Source of the DNA: JAMHWF01 sp048500255
GTDB lineage: Bacteria; Pseudomonadota; Gammaproteobacteria; Burkholderiales; Burkholderiaceae_C
Assembly (NCBI GenBank): GCA_048500255.1
Contig: JASNYH010000001.1
Span: 496,001-560,000, forward strand
Direction: 5' to 3'
DNA: 64,000 nt
Shown here: positions 55,273-64,000 of the stretch, piece after piece
Layout of the letters: each line of letters starts with the position of its first letter
Numbering within the stretch: the first letter of the stretch is position 1
The notes under the pieces: generated by a model
The model's input: the letters and a program-made list of their open reading frames with translations, nothing else
Databases searched by the model: none
What the model was told of the DNA's origin: nothing
Translations under genes and position numbers: made by a program

Positions 55273-57897
55273 ATGGACAAAGTGGATCTCTCAGCCCACA
55301 CGCCGATGATGGCGCAGTACCTGCGCATCAAGGCCGACCATCCCGACACGCTCGTCTTCTACCGGATGGGCGACTTCTACGAGCTGTTCTACGACGACGC
55401 GCGGCGCGCCAACCAGCTGCTCGACATCACGCTGACGACGCGCGGCCAGAGCGCCGGCCAGCCTGTCGTGATGGCAGGCGTGCCGGTGCACTCGGTGGAG
55501 ACCTATCTCGCGCGGCTGGTGCGGCTCGGCGTCGCCGTCGCGATCTGCGAGCAGGTGGGCGATGTCGGCGCTGCCAAGGGGCCGGTCGAGCGCAAGGTGG
55601 TGCGCGTGGTGACGCCGGGCACCGTCACCGACGCCGAGCTGCTCGACGAGCGGCGCGACACGCGGCTGCTCTCGCTGACGCGCCAGCGCGCGACCTGGGG
55701 ACTGGCGTGGCTCGGCGTGGCGAGCGCAGAGCTCGGCATCAGCGAATGCGGCGAGCCCGAGCTCGCCGGCTGGCTCGCGCGGCTCGTGCCGGCCGAGATC
55801 CTCGTCGACGGCAACGCGACGCTGCCGGCGGCCGTGAGCCGGTGCGGCGCCGCGCTGACGCCGCGCCCGGCGTGGCAGTTCGACGCCGCGCTCGGCGCGC
55901 GCAAGCTGTGCGCGCAGCTGCGCGTCGCCAGCCTCGCCGGCTACAACGCCGACGCGCTGCCCGTCGCGCACGCTGCCGCCGCCGCGCTGCTCGGCTATGC
56001 CGAGCACACGCAGGGCACGGCGCTCGCGCACGTCACGACGCTGGCCGTCGAGCGTGCCAGCGAGCTGCTCGAGCTGCCGCCGACGACACACCGCAACCTC
56101 GAGCTCACGCGCACGCTGCGCGGCGAAGACGCGCCGACGCTGCTGTCGCTCCTCGACACCTGCAAGAGCGGCATGGGCAGCCGCGCGCTGCGCCACTGGA
56201 TGACGCGCCCGCTGCGCGAGCGCGCCGTCGCGAGCGCGCGCCACGACGCGATCGACGCGCTCATCGGCGCCGGCTTCGACGCGCTGCGCGACGCGCTGCG
56301 CCACGTCGCCGACGTCGAGCGCATCACGGCGCGCGTCGCGCTGCGCCAGGTGCGCCCGCGCGAGCTGACCGGCCTGCGCGCGACCCTGGCCGCGCTGCCC
56401 GGGCTGCGCGCCGCGCTGCCGACCGACGCGCCGCTGCTCGCCGAGCAGGCGCTCGCGCTCGAGCCACCGCCCGAGATCGAGGTGCTGCTCGCGCGCACGC
56501 TGGCGGCCGAGCCGGCGGCGCTGCTGCGCGACGGCGGCGTGATCGCCGCCGGCTGCGACGCGGAGCTCGATGAGCTGCGCGCCATCGGCGAGAACTGCGA
56601 CGCCTTCCTGATCGAGCTCGAGGCGCGCGAGCGCGCGCGCACGGGCATCGCCAACCTGCGCGTGCAATTCAACCGCGTGCACGGCTTCTACATCGAGGTG
56701 ACGCAGGGCCAGGCCGCCAAGGTGCCGGCCGACTACCGGCGCCGCCAGACCATGAAGAACGCCGAGCGCTACATCACGCCCGAGCTGAAGGCCTTCGAGG
56801 ACAAGGCGCTGTCGGCGCAGGAGCGCGCGCTGGCGCGCGAGAAGTGGCTGTGGGAGCAACTGCTCGACGCGCTGCAGCCGCAGCTCGCCGCGCTCGGCGC
56901 GCTGGCGCGTGCCCTGGCGACGATCGACGCGCTGGCGGCGCTCGCCGAGCGCGCGACGACGCTCGGCTGGTGCCGGCCCGAGTTCGTGGCGCATCCGTGC
57001 ATCGAGGTCGAGGCCGGCCGCCACCCGGTGGTCGAGGCACGGCTGGCCGAGACGGGCGCGGGCGCCTTCGTGCCCAACCACTGCCGGCTCGACGCGCGGC
57101 GCCGCATGCTGGTGATCACCGGGCCCAACATGGGCGGCAAGTCGACCTACATGCGCCAGGTCGCGCTGATCGTGCTGCTGGCGGCGATGGGCTCGTGGGT
57201 GCCGGCGGCGTCGGCGCGGCTCGGCCCGATCGACGCGATCCACACGCGCATCGGCGCAGCCGACGACCTGGCCAATGCGCAGTCGACCTTCATGGTCGAG
57301 ATGACGGAGGCCGCCGCCATCGTGCACGGCGCGACCGAGCGCAGCCTGGTGCTGATGGACGAGATCGGCCGCGGCACGTCGACCTTCGACGGCCTGGCGC
57401 TGGCCGGCGCGATCGCCGCGCACCTGCACGACAAGTGCCGCGCCTTCACGCTGTTCGCGACGCACTACTTCGAGCTGACGGCGTTCCCCTCGAAGCACGA
57501 GCGCGCGCTCAACGTGCACGTCGGCGCCGTCGAGAGCGGCCACGACATCGTGTTCCTGCACGAGATCGAGGCCGGCCCGGCGAGCCGCAGCTACGGCGTG
57601 CAGGTGGCGCGCCTGGCCGGCATGGCGGCGCCGGTGGTGCGCCAGGCGCAGGCCACGCTCGAGGCGCTCGAGACGCAACAGCGCGCCGCCGAGCAGCAGG
57701 TCGACCTGTTCGCCGCGCCGCCGCCGGCGCCCGTCGCCGAGGCGAGCGCCGTCGAGCGCGCGCTGGCGGCGATCGACCCCGACGCGCTCGCGCCGCGCGA
57801 GGCGCTCGATGCGCTGTACCGCCTGAAACAGCTGCTCGACGCACCGGCCGGCGCGCCGCACGCGAACACGGCCCAGCCGCCGCTGCGCACGCAATGA
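55273..57897 (+). CDS. mutS: DNA mismatch repair protein MutS
   Basis: This 874-residue mismatch sensor has an N-terminal mismatch-binding motif around YRMGDFYELFYDDA (residues about 25-38, with the GDFYE variant of GxFxE). A connector and lever follow, then the ATPase with Walker A TGPNMGGKST (about 616-625), Walker B LVLMDEIGRGTSTFDG, and helix-turn-helix contacts. A C-terminal tail holds the dimer/tetramer region. The start MDKVDLSAHTPMMAQYL is chosen over a frame 28 codons longer. The stop overlaps the next gene. Confidence 0.96.
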   Translation: MDKVDLSAHTPMMAQYLRIKADHPDTLVFYRMGDFYELFYDDARRANQLLDITLTTRGQSAGQPVVMAGVPVHSVETYLARLVRLGVAVAICEQVGDVGAAKGPVERKVVRVVTPGTVTDAELLDERRDTRLLSLTRQRATWGLAWLGVASAELGISECGEPELAGWLARLVPAEILVDGNATLPAAVSRCGAALTPRPAWQFDAALGARKLCAQLRVASLAGYNADALPVAHAAAAALLGYAEHTQGTALAHVTTLAVERASELLELPPTTHRNLELTRTLRGEDAPTLLSLLDTCKSGMGSRALRHWMTRPLRERAVASARHDAIDALIGAGFDALRDALRHVADVERITARVALRQVRPRELTGLRATLAALPGLRAALPTDAPLLAEQALALEPPPEIEVLLARTLAAEPAALLRDGGVIAAGCDAELDELRAIGENCDAFLIELEARERARTGIANLRVQFNRVHGFYIEVTQGQAAKVPADYRRRQTMKNAERYITPELKAFEDKALSAQERALAREKWLWEQLLDALQPQLAALGALARALATIDALAALAERATTLGWCRPEFVAHPCIEVEAGRHPVVEARLAETGAGAFVPNHCRLDARRRMLVITGPNMGGKSTYMRQVALIVLLAAMGSWVPAASARLGPIDAIHTRIGAADDLANAQSTFMVEMTEAAAIVHGATERSLVLMDEIGRGTSTFDGLALAGAIAAHLHDKCRAFTLFATHYFELTAFPSKHERALNVHVGAVESGHDIVFLHEIEAGPASRSYGVQVARLAGMAAPVVRQAQATLEALETQQRAAEQQVDLFAAPPPAPVAEASAVERALAAIDPDALAPREALDALYRLKQLLDAPAGAPHANTAQPPLRTQ

Positions 57898-58760
57898 CAC
57901 CGGCCCGCCACGCCACGGCGACACGACGCGCCGCCGACAACGCCGCCGCTGCGCCGCCGCCGGGCGCGACGATCGTCTTCTCGCACGCCAACGGCTTCGG
58001 CGCGTCGACCTACCGCGTGCTGTTCGAGGTCTGGCGCAAGGCCGGCTGGCAGGTGCACGCGCTCGACAAGTTCGGCCACGACCCGAAGTACCCCGTGACG
58101 AGCAACTGGCCGCACCTGCGCGACCAGCTCACCGACTTCGTGCGGCGCGAGGTCGGCGGCCCCGTCGTCTTCGTCGGCCATTCGCTCGGTGGCTACCTGA
58201 GCCTGCTCGCGGCCTGCCAATGCCCCGAACTGGCGCGCGCCGTCGTGCTGCTCGATTCGCCGCTGGTCGCCGGCTGGCGCGCACACAGCCTGCACATGGC
58301 CAAGCTGAGCGGCCTGATCTCGCGCATCTCGCCGGCCAAGGTGGCGCAGCGCCGGCGCCACGACTGGCCCGACGTCGACGCGGTGCAGGCGCATTTCGCG
58401 GTCAAGGCCGCGTTCGCGCGCTGGGATCCGCGCGTGCTCGCCGACTACGTGCAGCACGGCACCGAGGCCTCGGCCAGCGGGCGCAGCCTGAGCTTCCGGC
58501 GCGAGGTCGAGGCGCGCATCTACGACACGCTGCCGCACCACATGCCGCAGCTGATGCGCCGCCACCCGCTGAAGGCGCCCGCCGCCTTCGTCGCCGGCAC
58601 GCACTCCGTCGAACTGCGCCAGGTCGGCCTCGCCGCGACGAAGCGCCTGACGCACGGGCGCATCTCGTGGATCGAGGGCAGCCACTTGTTCCCCTTCGAG
58701 CGCCCCGTCGAGACGGCACGCGAAGTGCTGCGCTGGGTCGACACGCTGCTCGCGAAATAG
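57894..58760 (+). CDS. Alpha/beta hydrolase
   Basis: This 288-residue hydrolase has the nucleophile elbow GHSLGG with S97, the oxyanion region FSHANGFGAS (about 29-38), and candidate histidine in EGSHLFPFE near the C-terminus. The first 22 residues are Ala-rich. Substrate unknown. It is coupled to mutS by ATGA overlap, a link seen in other Burkholderiales, but no repair role is established. Confidence 0.85.
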   Translation: MTPARHATATRRAADNAAAAPPPGATIVFSHANGFGASTYRVLFEVWRKAGWQVHALDKFGHDPKYPVTSNWPHLRDQLTDFVRREVGGPVVFVGHSLGGYLSLLAACQCPELARAVVLLDSPLVAGWRAHSLHMAKLSGLISRISPAKVAQRRRHDWPDVDAVQAHFAVKAAFARWDPRVLADYVQHGTEASASGRSLSFRREVEARIYDTLPHHMPQLMRRHPLKAPAAFVAGTHSVELRQVGLAATKRLTHGRISWIEGSHLFPFERPVETAREVLRWVDTLLAK

Positions 58761-58782
58761 GCGCGCCGCGGGCCGAGCGCAC

Positions 58783-58852
58783 GGCCGCCCCAAGCCTGCC
58801 CGCGATCCCCTTGGGGATCGGCCGACAGTACCCGTCGGACGAGGGGCCGTCA
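58783..58852 (-). repeat. Dispersed double-hairpin repeat, copy D
   Basis: This is a 70-base element sharing GGCCGCCCCAAGCC (58783-58796) and GCCCGCG with copy C. Hairpin 1 GATCCCC / GGGGATC (58804-58819) and hairpin 2 CCGAC / GTCGG (58822-58838) follow, then a G-rich tail ending GTCA. The stems differ in sequence from copies A and C but keep pairing. No minus-strand gene ends here, unlike in copies A and C. Confidence 0.82.
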
Positions 58853-58864
58853 GGACAGCGGCGA

Positions 58865-58909
58865 TAGAATCGGGCTTTACCAGATCGGCATTCGTGGCGA
58901 GCGAATGCC
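58865..58909 (+). promoter_or_regulatory. pyrG promoter -10 and leader hairpin
   Basis: TAGAAT (58865-58870) is a likely -10. GGCATTCG (58887-58894) and CGAATGCC (58902-58909) form a perfect eight-bp stem that ends six bases before the pyrG ATG. No separate Shine-Dalgarno is visible between the hairpin and the start, so the hairpin may limit ribosome access. Confidence 0.5.
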
Positions 58910-58915
58910 CGCGCA

Positions 58916-60586
58916 ATGACCAAGTTCGTCTTCGTCACCGGCGGCGTGGTGTCCTCCCTGGGCAAGGGCATCGCGTCGGCGTCGCTGGCCGCGATCCTCG
59001 AGTCGCGCGGCCTGAAGGTCACACTGATCAAGCTGGACCCTTATCTCAACGTCGATCCGGGCACGATGTCGCCGTTCCAGCACGGCGAGGTCTACGTCAC
59101 AGACGACGGCGCAGAGACGGACCTCGACCTCGGACACTACGAGCGCTTCATCAGCACGCGCATGGCGCGCTCGAACAACTTCACCACCGGCCAGATCTAC
59201 AAGAGCGTGCTCGAGAAGGAACGCCGCGGCGACTATCTCGGCAAGACGGTGCAGGTGATCCCGCACGTCACCAACGAGATCCAGGAGTTCATCAAGCGCG
59301 GCGCCGGCTACGGCACTCCGCAGGCGGCGCAGGTCGCGATCGTCGAGATCGGCGGCACCGTTGGCGACATCGAATCGCTGCCCTTCCTCGAGGCAGTGCG
59401 CCAGATGAGCCTGCGCATGGGGCCCACCAACACGGCCTTCGTGCACCTGACCTATGTGCCGTGGATCGCCGCCGCCGGCGAGCTCAAGACCAAGCCGACC
59501 CAGCACACGGTGCAGAAGCTGCGCGAGATCGGCATCCAGCCCGACGCGCTGCTGTGCCGCGCCGACCGCCAGATTCCCGACGACGAACGCGAGAAGATCT
59601 CGCTGTTCACCAACGTCGCCGAGACGGGCGTCATCTCGATGTGGGACGCCGACACGATCTACAAGGTGCCGCGCATGCTGCACGAGCAACGGCTCGACGA
59701 GCTGATCTGCATGAAGCTGCAGCTGCTCACCAAGCCCGCCGACCTGCGCCGCTGGGACCGCCTCGTCGCCGCGCTCGAGAGCCCGCAGCACGAGATCACG
59801 CTGGCGATGTGCGGCAAGTACACCGACCTGTCGGACTCGTACAAGTCGCTCAACGAGGCGCTGCGCCACGCCGGCATACACAACCACGCGCGCGTGCGCA
59901 TCGAGTACGTCGACTCCGAGACGCTGACGCCCGAGACGGCCGGCCAGCTCGAGCGCTACGACGCCGTGCTGGTGCCCGGCGGCTTCGGCGCGCGCGGCGT
60001 CGAGGGCAAGATCTGCGCCGCGCAATACGCGCGCGAGCACCGCATCCCCTACCTCGGCATCTGCCTGGGCATGCAGGTCGCGACGATCGAGTATGCGCGC
60101 CACAAGGCGGGGCTCGCCGGCGCCAACAGCACCGAGTTCGACGCCGCGACGCCGCACCCCGTGATCGCGCTGATCGACGAATGGCAGGACCGCGACGGCA
60201 CGATCCAGAAGCGCGACGCCAGCTCCGACCTCGGCGGCACGATGCGCCTGGGCGCGCAGAGCTCCGACGTGAAGCCCGGCACGCTGGCGCACGAGATCTA
60301 CGGCAACGTCGTCACCGAGCGCCACCGCCACCGCTACGAGGCCAACGAGCACTACCTCGATCGGCTGCAGGAAGCGGGGCTCGTCGTCTCGGCGATCACG
60401 CAGCGCGAGAAGCTGACCGAGATCGTCGAGCTGCCCAAGACGGTTCACCCGTGGTTCGTCGGCGTGCAATTCCACCCCGAGTTCAAGTCGACGCCGTGGG
60501 ACGGACATCCCCTCTTCATCAGCTACGTCAAGGCCGCGCTGGCGCGCCGGGCGCAGCGCGAGGGCGCGCAGAAGGAAGCTGCATGA
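58916..60586 (+). CDS. pyrG: CTP synthase
   Basis: This 556-residue enzyme converts UTP to CTP with glutamine and ATP. The N-terminal synthetase domain (about 1-270) starts TKFVFVTGGVVSSLGKG. The C-terminal class I glutaminase has C383 in LGICLGMQ and the His/Glu in VQFHPEFKS. It heads the conserved pyrG-kdsA-eno-ftsB group, with ATGA coupling to kdsA. Confidence 0.97.
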   Translation: MTKFVFVTGGVVSSLGKGIASASLAAILESRGLKVTLIKLDPYLNVDPGTMSPFQHGEVYVTDDGAETDLDLGHYERFISTRMARSNNFTTGQIYKSVLEKERRGDYLGKTVQVIPHVTNEIQEFIKRGAGYGTPQAAQVAIVEIGGTVGDIESLPFLEAVRQMSLRMGPTNTAFVHLTYVPWIAAAGELKTKPTQHTVQKLREIGIQPDALLCRADRQIPDDEREKISLFTNVAETGVISMWDADTIYKVPRMLHEQRLDELICMKLQLLTKPADLRRWDRLVAALESPQHEITLAMCGKYTDLSDSYKSLNEALRHAGIHNHARVRIEYVDSETLTPETAGQLERYDAVLVPGGFGARGVEGKICAAQYAREHRIPYLGICLGMQVATIEYARHKAGLAGANSTEFDAATPHPVIALIDEWQDRDGTIQKRDASSDLGGTMRLGAQSSDVKPGTLAHEIYGNVVTERHRHRYEANEHYLDRLQEAGLVVSAITQREKLTEIVELPKTVHPWFVGVQFHPEFKSTPWDGHPLFISYVKAALARRAQREGAQKEAA

Positions 60587-61440
60587 GGCTGTGCGGCTTC
60601 GAGGTCGGGCTGGACAGGCCGTTCTTTCTCATCTCCGGTCCCTGCGTCGTCGAATCGGAGCAGCTGCAGATCGACGTCGCCGGCCGGCTGAAGGAAGTCA
60701 CGGCCGCGCTCGGCATCCCGTTCATCTTCAAGTCGAGCTACGACAAGGCCAACCGTTCGAGCGGCACGTCGTTCCGCGGCCCCGGCATGGAGCGCGGCCT
60801 CGAGATCCTGGCCAAGGTGCGGCGCGAGCTGAAGGTGCCGGTGCTGACCGACGTGCACACCGAAGCGGAGGTCCCCGTCGTCGCGGCCGTCGTCGACGTG
60901 CTGCAGACGCCGGCCTTCCTCTGCCGCCAGACCGACTTCATCCGCGCCGTGGCGCAGAGCGGCAAGCCCGTCAACATCAAGAAGGGCCAGTTCCTCGCGC
61001 CGCACGACATGAAGAACGTGATCGACAAGGCGCGCGCGGCGGCTCGCGAGAAGGGCCTGCCCGACGACGTCTTCCTCGCCTGCGAGCGCGGCGTGAGCTT
61101 CGGCTACAACAACCTCGTCTCCGACATGCGCAGCCTGGCGATCATGCGCGAGACGGGCGCGCCCGTCGTCTTCGACGCGACCCACTCCGTGCAGCTGCCC
61201 GGCGGCCAGGGCACGAGCTCGGGCGGCCAGCACGAGTTCGTGCCGGTGCTGGCGCGCGCGGCCATCGCCACCGGCGTGGCCGGCATCTTCATGGAGACGC
61301 ACCCCGAGCCGGCGAAGGCGCTGTCCGACGGCCCCAACGCCGTGCCCCTGAAGCACATGCGCGCGCTGCTCGAGACGCTCGTCGAGCTCGACCGCGTGAC
61401 GAAGAAGAACGGTTTTCTCGAGAACGACTTCGGCGCGTGA
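60583..61440 (+). CDS. kdsA: 3-deoxy-8-phosphooctulonate (KDO-8-P) synthase
   Basis: KdsA condenses PEP and arabinose 5-phosphate for the KDO of lipopolysaccharide, which marks a Gram-negative outer membrane. The 285-residue barrel protein has FLISGPCVVESE (about 15-26), SSYDKANRSS and KKGQFLAPHDMKN. An asparagine at the KDKANRSS-type position near 57 suggests the metal-independent class. The start overlaps the pyrG stop. Confidence 0.96.
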   Translation: MRLCGFEVGLDRPFFLISGPCVVESEQLQIDVAGRLKEVTAALGIPFIFKSSYDKANRSSGTSFRGPGMERGLEILAKVRRELKVPVLTDVHTEAEVPVVAAVVDVLQTPAFLCRQTDFIRAVAQSGKPVNIKKGQFLAPHDMKNVIDKARAAAREKGLPDDVFLACERGVSFGYNNLVSDMRSLAIMRETGAPVVFDATHSVQLPGGQGTSSGGQHEFVPVLARAAIATGVAGIFMETHPEPAKALSDGPNAVPLKHMRALLETLVELDRVTKKNGFLENDFGA

Positions 61441-61474
61441 CAACAAGCGCCACCGACCAAGGAAGAACAGCGAC

Positions 61475-62773
<1,299 letters not shown>

Positions 62774-62837
62774 CGCACGGCCACCGGGCCACCCGCCGCA
62801 CCGCTCCCGCCTCGCACGACCCGCAGACCCGCCCGCC

Positions 62838-63185
62838 ATGCGCGCCGTCGTCGTCACCCTGGCCGTGCTGCTCGCGCTGGTGCAGATCGAGCTGTGGTTC
62901 GGCAAGAGCGGCGTGCCGCACGTCGCCGAGCTGAGCGGCCAGCTGCGCGAGCAGCGCGCCGCCAACGACGCCGCGCGCGCGCGCAACCAGCAGGTGCAGG
63001 CCGAGCTGCGCGACCTGAAGGAAGGCCTCGAGATGGTCGAGGAGAAGGCGCGCGGCGAGCTCGGCATGCTGCGCGCCGACGAGATCCTGGTGAAGGTCGT
63101 GACGCCGGCGACGGCGTCGGCGCAGGCCCAGCAGCAGCAGCAACAACAGCCGTCGCCGCCGCCGCCCGCGCCGGCGGCGCGCTGA
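62838..63185 (+). CDS. ftsB: Cell division protein FtsB
   Basis: FtsB is a small bitopic divisome protein acting with FtsL and FtsQ. The 115-residue protein has a transmembrane helix (about 2-21), a periplasmic coiled coil (about 28-75) with LRDLKEGLEMVEEKARGELGM, and a low-complexity poly-Gln/Pro tail. The position after eno is the standard ftsB locus. Confidence 0.93.
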   Translation: MRAVVVTLAVLLALVQIELWFGKSGVPHVAELSGQLREQRAANDAARARNQQVQAELRDLKEGLEMVEEKARGELGMLRADEILVKVVTPATASAQAQQQQQQQPSPPPPAPAAR

Positions 63186-63841
63186 TCCGCGCACTGGACG
63201 CCTTCGTCGCCCTGCTCAACGCGCCGGCGTTCGCGCTCGGCGCGACGCCGGTCAGCTGCGCCGAGCTGGCGGGCGCGCTGCTCGGGCTGTGGATGGTGGC
63301 GTGCAACATGCGCGTCAACCCGCTCGCCTGGCCGCTGGCGATCGCCAGCTCGGCGCTCTACCTGCTCGTCTTCTGGCAGGCGAAGCTGTACGGCGACGGC
63401 GCGCTGCAAGTCCTCTTCATCGCCATCGCCGCCTGGGGCTGGTGGCAATGGCTGCGCGGCACGCAGGACGACGGCCGCACGCCGCTCGCCGTGCGCCACC
63501 TGACGCCGCGCGGCCGCGCCGCGGCGCTCGCCGCGATGGCGTTGCTGTGGCCCGCGACCGGCTTCTTCCTCGACCGCGCGACCGACACCGACGTGCCCTG
63601 GTGGGACGCCTTTCCGACCGCGGGCAGCGTCATCGGCCAGTGGCTGCTCGCACGCAAGCACGTCGAGACCTGGACGGCGTGGGTCGCCGTCAATGCCGTG
63701 GCGATCGCGCTGTTCGCCTACAAGGGGCTGTGGCCGACGACGCTGCTCTATGCCGTGTTCCTCGTGCTGTCGTTCGTCGGCTGGCGGGGGTGGCGGCGCC
63801 GCGCCCTCGGTCACGGCGCGGCAATGGAGGCGGCGCGATGA
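63182..63841 (+). CDS. pnuC: Nicotinamide riboside transporter PnuC family
   Basis: This roughly 219-residue membrane protein has about seven transmembrane segments and the PnuC core NPLAWPLAIASSALYLLVFW (about 43-62). The frame has no ATG or GTG before residue 38. The protein must begin near the ftsB stop, probably at CTG 63182, or else at an internal ATG that would remove the first helix. The next gene is a NadR-like kinase, which supports nicotinamide riboside import for NAD synthesis. Confidence 0.8.
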   Translation: MIRALDAFVALLNAPAFALGATPVSCAELAGALLGLWMVACNMRVNPLAWPLAIASSALYLLVFWQAKLYGDGALQVLFIAIAAWGWWQWLRGTQDDGRTPLAVRHLTPRGRAAALAAMALLWPATGFFLDRATDTDVPWWDAFPTAGSVIGQWLLARKHVETWTAWVAVNAVAIALFAYKGLWPTTLLYAVFLVLSFVGWRGWRRRALGHGAAMEAAR

Positions 63842-64000
63842 CCAGCGGTCGCGTCATCGCCATCGTCGGCGCCGAGAGCACCGGCAAGACGACGCTGGCC
63901 GCCGCGCTGCATCAGCGCCTGGCGGCCGAGGGCCGCCGCGTCGCGCGCGTCGACGAAGTGCTGCGCGAGTTCTGCGCCCGCCACGGCCGCACGCCGCGCA
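63838..64000 (+). CDS. NadR-like ATPase/kinase, N-terminal fragment
   Basis: The 54 codons visible begin MTSGRVIAIVGAESTGKTTLA, a P-loop (Walker A GAESTGKTT at about 10-18) of the NadR C-terminal ribosylnicotinamide kinase type. The gene runs off the right edge. The ATG overlaps the pnuC stop as ATGA, so transport and phosphorylation of nicotinamide riboside are probably coupled. Confidence 0.82.
   Translation, partial: MTSGRVIAIVGAESTGKTTLAAALHQRLAAEGRRVARVDEVLREFCARHGRTPR

Noticed and set aside
55291..57924. Long open frame on the minus strand opposite mutS
   Set aside because: It is the complement of conserved MutS codons with low-complexity composition.

Overview
The window is a very GC-rich, gene-dense bacterial chromosome segment. 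Gene order places it in the Betaproteobacteria, order Burkholderiales. The markers are rpsO-pnp-qor-tpiA-secG-tRNA(Leu)-nuoABCDEF, iscRSUA-hscBA-fdx, pyrG-kdsA-eno-ftsB, zapA-6S RNA, and an intracellular PHB depolymerase. A Rubrivivax/Leptothrix-like relative is a reasonable guess, but that is inference from gene order and repeat style. No phage, IS element or CRISPR array was seen.

Layout. 1-10.7 kb (minus strand): respiratory complex I genes nuoF(partial)-nuoA, tRNA-Leu(GAG), secG, tpiA, a quinone oxidoreductase, pnp, rpsO and tsaD. 10.9-15.1 kb (plus): a small helix-turn-helix protein, the ANTAR regulator nasT, and a nitrate ABC transporter nrtABC behind a sigma54 promoter and an attenuator-like leader. 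15.1-20.8 kb (minus): the complete isc iron-sulfur operon under tandem IscR sites. 20.8-31.2 kb: uvrB, an aromatic/aspartate aminotransferase, phaZ, rnfB-nth, btuB with a cobalamin riboswitch, zapA and its partner, 6S RNA, an EVE protein and a TauE permease. 31.2-42.6 kb: a second nitrate locus with a broken PAS-GGDEF gene, an ANTAR-PilJ regulator, narK, a PP2C/Ser-Thr kinase fusion, nirBD and nasA. 42.7-49.4 kb: housekeeping genes (baiN-like, rpsU, yqeY, pmbA, darP, mog, cysE, trmJ). 49.5-52.3 kb: an acyltransferase-SGNH gene and an FkbM methyltransferase, sitting between trmJ and suhB. 52.4-64 kb: suhB, a Bug-type binding protein, a PIN/AbrB toxin-antitoxin pair, mutS, a hydrolase, pyrG-kdsA-eno-ftsB, pnuC and the start of a NadR-like ATPase.

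Nitrate assimilation is the main regulatory theme. NrtABC and NarK import nitrate, NasA reduces it to nitrite, and NirBD reduces nitrite to ammonium. Mog, further along, makes the molybdenum cofactor that NasA needs. Three separate transcription units (nrtA, narK, nirB) carry near-consensus -24/-12 sigma54 promoters. Two different ANTAR proteins are encoded beside them. The nrtA leader folds into an RNA hairpin with a hexanucleotide loop followed by a strong terminator, which is what ANTAR antitermination requires.

Intergenic DNA holds a dispersed double-hairpin repeat (two clear 70-bp copies and two diverged ones) and a 61-bp tandem array of bidirectional terminator hairpins. Several apparent frameshifts in two genes (around 29.15 kb and 31.8-32.1 kb) suggest either local sequence error or gene decay.
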